From: CAVVZJ01 sp963752755
GTDB taxonomy: Bacteria > Planctomycetota > Planctomycetia > Isosphaerales > Isosphaeraceae
Reading direction: 5' to 3'
DNA: 64,000 nucleotides
Assembly: GCA_963752755.1 (NCBI GenBank)
Contig: CAVVZJ010000015.1
Coordinates: 62,001 to 126,000 of the forward strand
Positions within the stretch are counted from its first letter, which is position 1. Each line of letters begins with the position of its first letter. This document shows positions 61,099-64,000 of the stretch, in pieces. Below the pieces are notes generated by a model. The model was given only the letters and a program-made list of their open reading frames with translations. It had not been told where the DNA came from and ran no database searches. The translations under genes and the position numbers were made by a program.

Positions 61099-63043
61099 CG
61101 TGGTGTGCCTCCGGTCGGAGCCAGGCTTTCATTATGCACCTGGTCCGATCCGGGCGCACTACACGACGTCGCCAAGACGCTCAAAGAGCTTCGTGCCCTG
61201 CTGGAAGAACTGCGGCGGTTCCGCGTCCTCGATCCCGCCTGCGGCTCCGGCAACTTCCTCTACGTCGCCTTCCGCGAGCTGAAGCGCCTCGAAATCGAAC
61301 TCATGGCGGATCCCGCCGAGTTCGTCACCGGGCGCAGCAAGCCGTCGGCACGCGGCCGCTGGTCAGCGTCCGCCAGATGTACGGCCTCGACAACAGCGCC
61401 TTCGCCGCCGACCTCGCCCGCGTCACCCTCACCATCGCCAAAGAGCTCGCCATCGAAGAAAGCCGGCGATGGATCGACGCCGAGAAGCTCGACCTGCCGC
61501 ATCGAATTCGACGCGGCCCTGCCGCTCGACAACCTCGACGACAATATCCAAGGCGACGACGCCCTGTTCTGCAAGTGGCCGAAGCCGACGCCATCGTCGG
61601 CAATCCGCCCTTCAGTCGAAGAACAAGATGCAGCAGGAGTTCGGCCCCGCCTACGTAGAACACGTCCGACACGGCTACCCCGACGTCCCGGGCCGGGCGG
61701 ACTACTGCGTCTACTGGTTCCGCAAGGCGCATGATGACCTGCCGCTGGCGACCGTGCCGGCCTGGTCGGCACCAACACCATCCGCCAGAACTAGTCCCGC
61801 GAGGGCGGGCTCGATTACATCGTCGGACAACGGCGGCACGATCACCGAAGCCGTCTCAACCCAGGCCTGGTCCGGCGATGCGGTCGTCCATGTCTGCCAT
61901 CGCCAACTGGGTCAAGGGCGAGCAGCCAGGCAAGAAAAAGCTTTTTACGCAGATTGGCGACCAGACGGGATAGCCCGTGGGAAGTGGTCGAGGTGGACCG
62001 ATCGGACCGGCCTTTTCCGCGACGTTCGACGTGACGCAGGCCCAGCGACTGCGGTCAACATAGACTCCGGCGCATGCTACCAGGGGCAGACGCACGGGCA
62101 TGAGGGGTTCCTGCTGACCGGAAACGGCGCAAGAGAGGATGGAAGATGCCAATAAGGAAGTAATCCACCCTTACCTCACCGGCGATGAACTGCTACGGCG
62201 GCACCTCTCGCTATGCCATCGATCTGAATCATTGCGACGACATTATCACCGCGACGAAGCATGGGAAGCATTTGAGCAGGTCGAAACAAGTCATGCCAAC
62301 GATGAAGGCAAATGCCGAGAAAGAGGGGAGGGACGAGGAAAGACAACGGGCCGCGACAAAACCATTATCAACGCTGGTGGAAATACTGGCGGGGCGCCCC
62401 GAGATGATCGAACGCTTGGCAGGCTTCCGCGTTACATAGTTTGTGCCAGAGTGACCAAGCGGCCATTTTCGAGTTCATCGATTCCGGGATACGTCCGAAC
62501 GATGCCTTACAGGTGTTCCCCCTGGAAGACGACTATTCATTCGGGATTCTGCAATGCAACATTCATTGGGCTTGGTTCGTTGCCCGATGCTCCACGCTGA
62601 AAGGCGATTTCCGCTACACTTCGGATACCGTATTCGACTCTTTCCCCTGGCCGCAAAAGCCGACGCTCGCTCAGGCCAGGAAGGTGGCCGATACCGCCGT
62701 TGCCCTACGTAAGCTACGCCGGAAGCTCATGGCAGAGAATGGCTGGAGCCTGCGCGAGCTGTACCGCACGCTGGACCTGCCTGGCCAGAATCCGCTGCGG
62801 GCTGCACAAGAAACACTCGACGCGGCGGTCCGCGCCGCCTACGGCATGAAGGCCAAGGATGATCCGCTTGCGTTCCTGCTGGCTCTGAACGGCGAGCTGG
62901 CCGAACGCGAAGCGTCCATGCAGCCGGTAGTGGTCCGGGCCTCCGCCTTCGGTCAAGGACGCAGCTGAATTCATCACCGGCGATTGCATCAACGCAATTT
63001 GAGATGATGAAATTCCAAAATTAACATTATTAATAATGTTAGA

Positions 63044-63763
63044 TCAATTCATCTGGACCCAAAGATGACACATCTCAATATCGGGGAGGCTGTGTGCCCT
63101 GCGGTGTGTAGAACTCAGGACAGTGAGCTTTCGGTCTTCGTCATTGCGAACGACTTGGAGGGTGTCATTGCTTGACCAGTCTGCTTGTCCGGCCGCGACC
63201 AAATCGGTTATCCACTGACAAACGCAACTTCTCCAATGGCTTCTCGTATTATCCTGTACATAAGCGATCATCGCGCACAGAGCATGAGCCGCTCCGTGAT
63301 GTCCCTGTTTGAAGCGTTGGATACCGCCAGTCGTGGAACATTGGCTAAAGACATATTCACGTTCATCTCGATCTTTGCCTTTTGGTGTGGGCAATCTCTT
63401 GCATTCTATCGGTAGCAGGGTATCAAACTCGATGTGGCGGCGACCCTCGATCCAGACGGTAGTGCCGCATGGAGAAGAGACCAAATCTATTTTGCGGCCT
63501 GCCACGGTTTCGTCTGGCGTTTCGACCTTGAATTGAAGGAAATCCCATCCCGCCGAGTGTCGAGCCGCACCATTCAAATGGGCACATAACTGCGAAGTAA
63601 GAGTAGTTTCGGAGGTTTCCTGCGGACGATCCGATCGGTCTCGCCAAAGCGGCAATTCCTCGGCGATGAAATCCAATAATTCGTGCATGGACGTGGCTGG
63701 TAAATGGACGTCTTGGCTCAAAGAGCCGGATTGTGGTGCGGGATGGTGCTGGTTTGCCAACAT
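63044..63763 (-). CDS. Predicted PD-(D/E)XK-fold protein
   Basis: About 239 residues if started at ATG 63763 (MLANQHHPAPQSGSLSQDVH), just after the upstream gene's stop at 63774; an earlier in-frame start at 63817 overlaps that gene. The middle reads FKVETPDETVAGRKIDLVSS, then RRHIEFDTLLPIECKRLPTP, a D...E-x-K arrangement typical of restriction-type nucleases, followed by REYVFSQCSTTGGIQRFKQG. No exact family recognised. It is co-oriented with the partial gene at the window end and convergent with the MmeI-like gene, suggesting a second defence operon. Its codons are less GC-biased than those of the host genes. Confidence 0.5.
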   Translation of the reverse strand: MLANQHHPAPQSGSLSQDVHLPATSMHELLDFIAEELPLWRDRSDRPQETSETTLTSQLCAHLNGAARHSAGWDFLQFKVETPDETVAGRKIDLVSSPCGTTVWIEGRRHIEFDTLLPIECKRLPTPKGKDRDEREYVFSQCSTTGGIQRFKQGHHGAAHALCAMIAYVQDNTRSHWRSCVCQWITDLVAAGQADWSSNDTLQVVRNDEDRKLTVLSSTHRRAHSLPDIEMCHLWVQMN

Positions 63764-63773
63764 GGTGCCTATC

Positions 63774-64000
63774 TCAAAAACCTTGCGCCCGGAGGTCGGC
63801 GAGTGTTTCGTCCGCATCCCGCAAGGCGATAGACCGCAGCCAGTAGCGGAGGCGATCGGGTTTCAATAGGAAAATGAAATTCCCGTCGTAGATGCGGGCA
63901 ATGCGAGTGACATGAAGGCTGGTCCCTTGCTGCTTGTGGAGCAAAGTATCAAGTTTGCCCTTAAGTTCGTCCGCCCCGTCCCAATCGACCTGGACCCTTG
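63774..64000 (-). CDS. Partial gene at window edge, unrecognised C-terminus
   Basis: The last 75 codons of a minus-strand gene: VQVDWDGADELKGKLDTLLH, then THVTRIARIYDGN-type sequence (SLHVTRIARIYDGNFIFLLK) and RYWLRSIALRDADETLADLR, ending AQGF. The frame is clean and the next gene starts 11 bases after its stop, so the two form an operon. RYWLRSIALRDADET is reminiscent of proteins in restriction or DNA-processing loci, but I cannot name the family. Confidence 0.6.
   Translation of the reverse strand, partial: RVQVDWDGADELKGKLDTLLHKQQGTSLHVTRIARIYDGNFIFLLKPDRLRYWLRSIALRDADETLADLRAQGF

Larger units (their letters stand above)
59920..61154 (-). mobile_element. IS3-family insertion sequence in the restriction-modification gene, 3-bp duplication
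   Basis: Ends CCTGAAATCGGACCACC and, reverse complemented, CCCGGATCGGACCAGG, related inverted repeats; CGC is repeated at 59917-59919 and 61155-61157. Length 1235 bp. Confidence 0.82.
58925..63002 (+). pseudogene. MmeI-like type IIL restriction-modification enzyme, split by IS3 and frameshifted
   Basis: Single-chain endonuclease/methyltransferase when intact. The N-terminal nuclease domain has FADLLWRPRLLIEMKKRGEK, a D-x-E-x-K catalytic pattern. A helical spacer follows (FGNNRVDVTRAAADKVAAVF, then GTLFQSSMGKEERHAFGAHF). After the IS3 element (59920-61154) come methyltransferase motif I (RVLDPACGSGNFLYVAFREL), motif IV (DAIVGNPPF), and RADYCVYWFRKAHDDLPL. The target-recognition/C-terminal part has LQVFPLEDDYSFGILQCNIH, STLKGDFRYTSDTVFDSFPW and NGWSLRELYRTLDLPGQNPL, ending at FITGDCINAI. 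Many frame changes lie in the methyltransferase half. The gene is not functional as read. Confidence 0.78.

Overview
The window is GC-rich DNA from a planctomycete, most likely of the Isosphaeraceae/Gemmataceae type. The evidence is a DUF1592/DUF1552 gene pair, a DUF1501 remnant, an ECF sigma factor next to a giant Ser/Thr kinase with WD40 and TPR parts, LRR proteins, a PEP-CTERM protein, heparinase-like and ceramidase-like enzymes, and a dense load of insertion sequences. No rRNA, complete tRNA or CRISPR array was seen.

Layout. Bases 1-12100 carry host genes: a secreted heparinase II/III-like lyase, a gingipain-like C25 peptidase, two LRR proteins and the DUF1552/DUF1592 pair. Bases 12240-31090 are a transposon graveyard whose order of events can be read from target duplications. 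An ISAs1 copy is followed by an IS4-family element cut by an IS5-family element. Then comes an IS630 element (16428-28796) holding an IS701 in its left end and a second ISAs1 in its transposase gene. That ISAs1 is itself split by an 8.9 kb segment bounded by IS66-type ends and carrying IS66 tnpABC plus an ECF sigma/Ser-Thr kinase pair. A second, inverted IS5 copy and another IS630 follow. Bases 31100-40820 return to host metabolism: an isocitrate lyase/PEP mutase homologue, an alditol/aldonolactone oxidase, an SGNH hydrolase fused to a sialidase-like domain, a ceramidase-like enzyme, VOC, DoxX, a truncated RibD-like protein and a probable propeller protein.

Bases 41100-50620 are again mobile: an IS66 fragment, an IS4-family element interrupted by a complete group II intron, a PEP-CTERM gene cut by an ISKra4 element, a TadE-like gene and an IS1595 element. 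Bases 51143-53353 form a compact four-gene cassette with a pair resembling replication-relaxation proteins. It is followed by an IS3 element that truncates a tyrosine recombinase next to the 3' part of a tRNA-Leu gene with its terminator. From about 55320 to the end the sequence has plasmid character: a ribbon-helix-helix protein, a broken RepA initiator, eight iterons with an AT-rich stretch and a DnaA box, a HigB/HigA-like toxin-antitoxin pair behind a perfect palindrome, an MmeI-like type IIL restriction-modification gene split by another IS3 element, and a PD-(D/E)XK-like protein. This is best read as an integrated, decayed plasmid or integrative element carrying defence genes.

Two patterns cross the whole window. 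Many long host genes carry single-base frameshifts at unremarkable sites, so either the consensus has indel errors or the region is decaying. In contrast, five transposase genes break at A6-A8 tracts where the second half lies in the -1 frame, which looks like programmed frameshifting rather than error.
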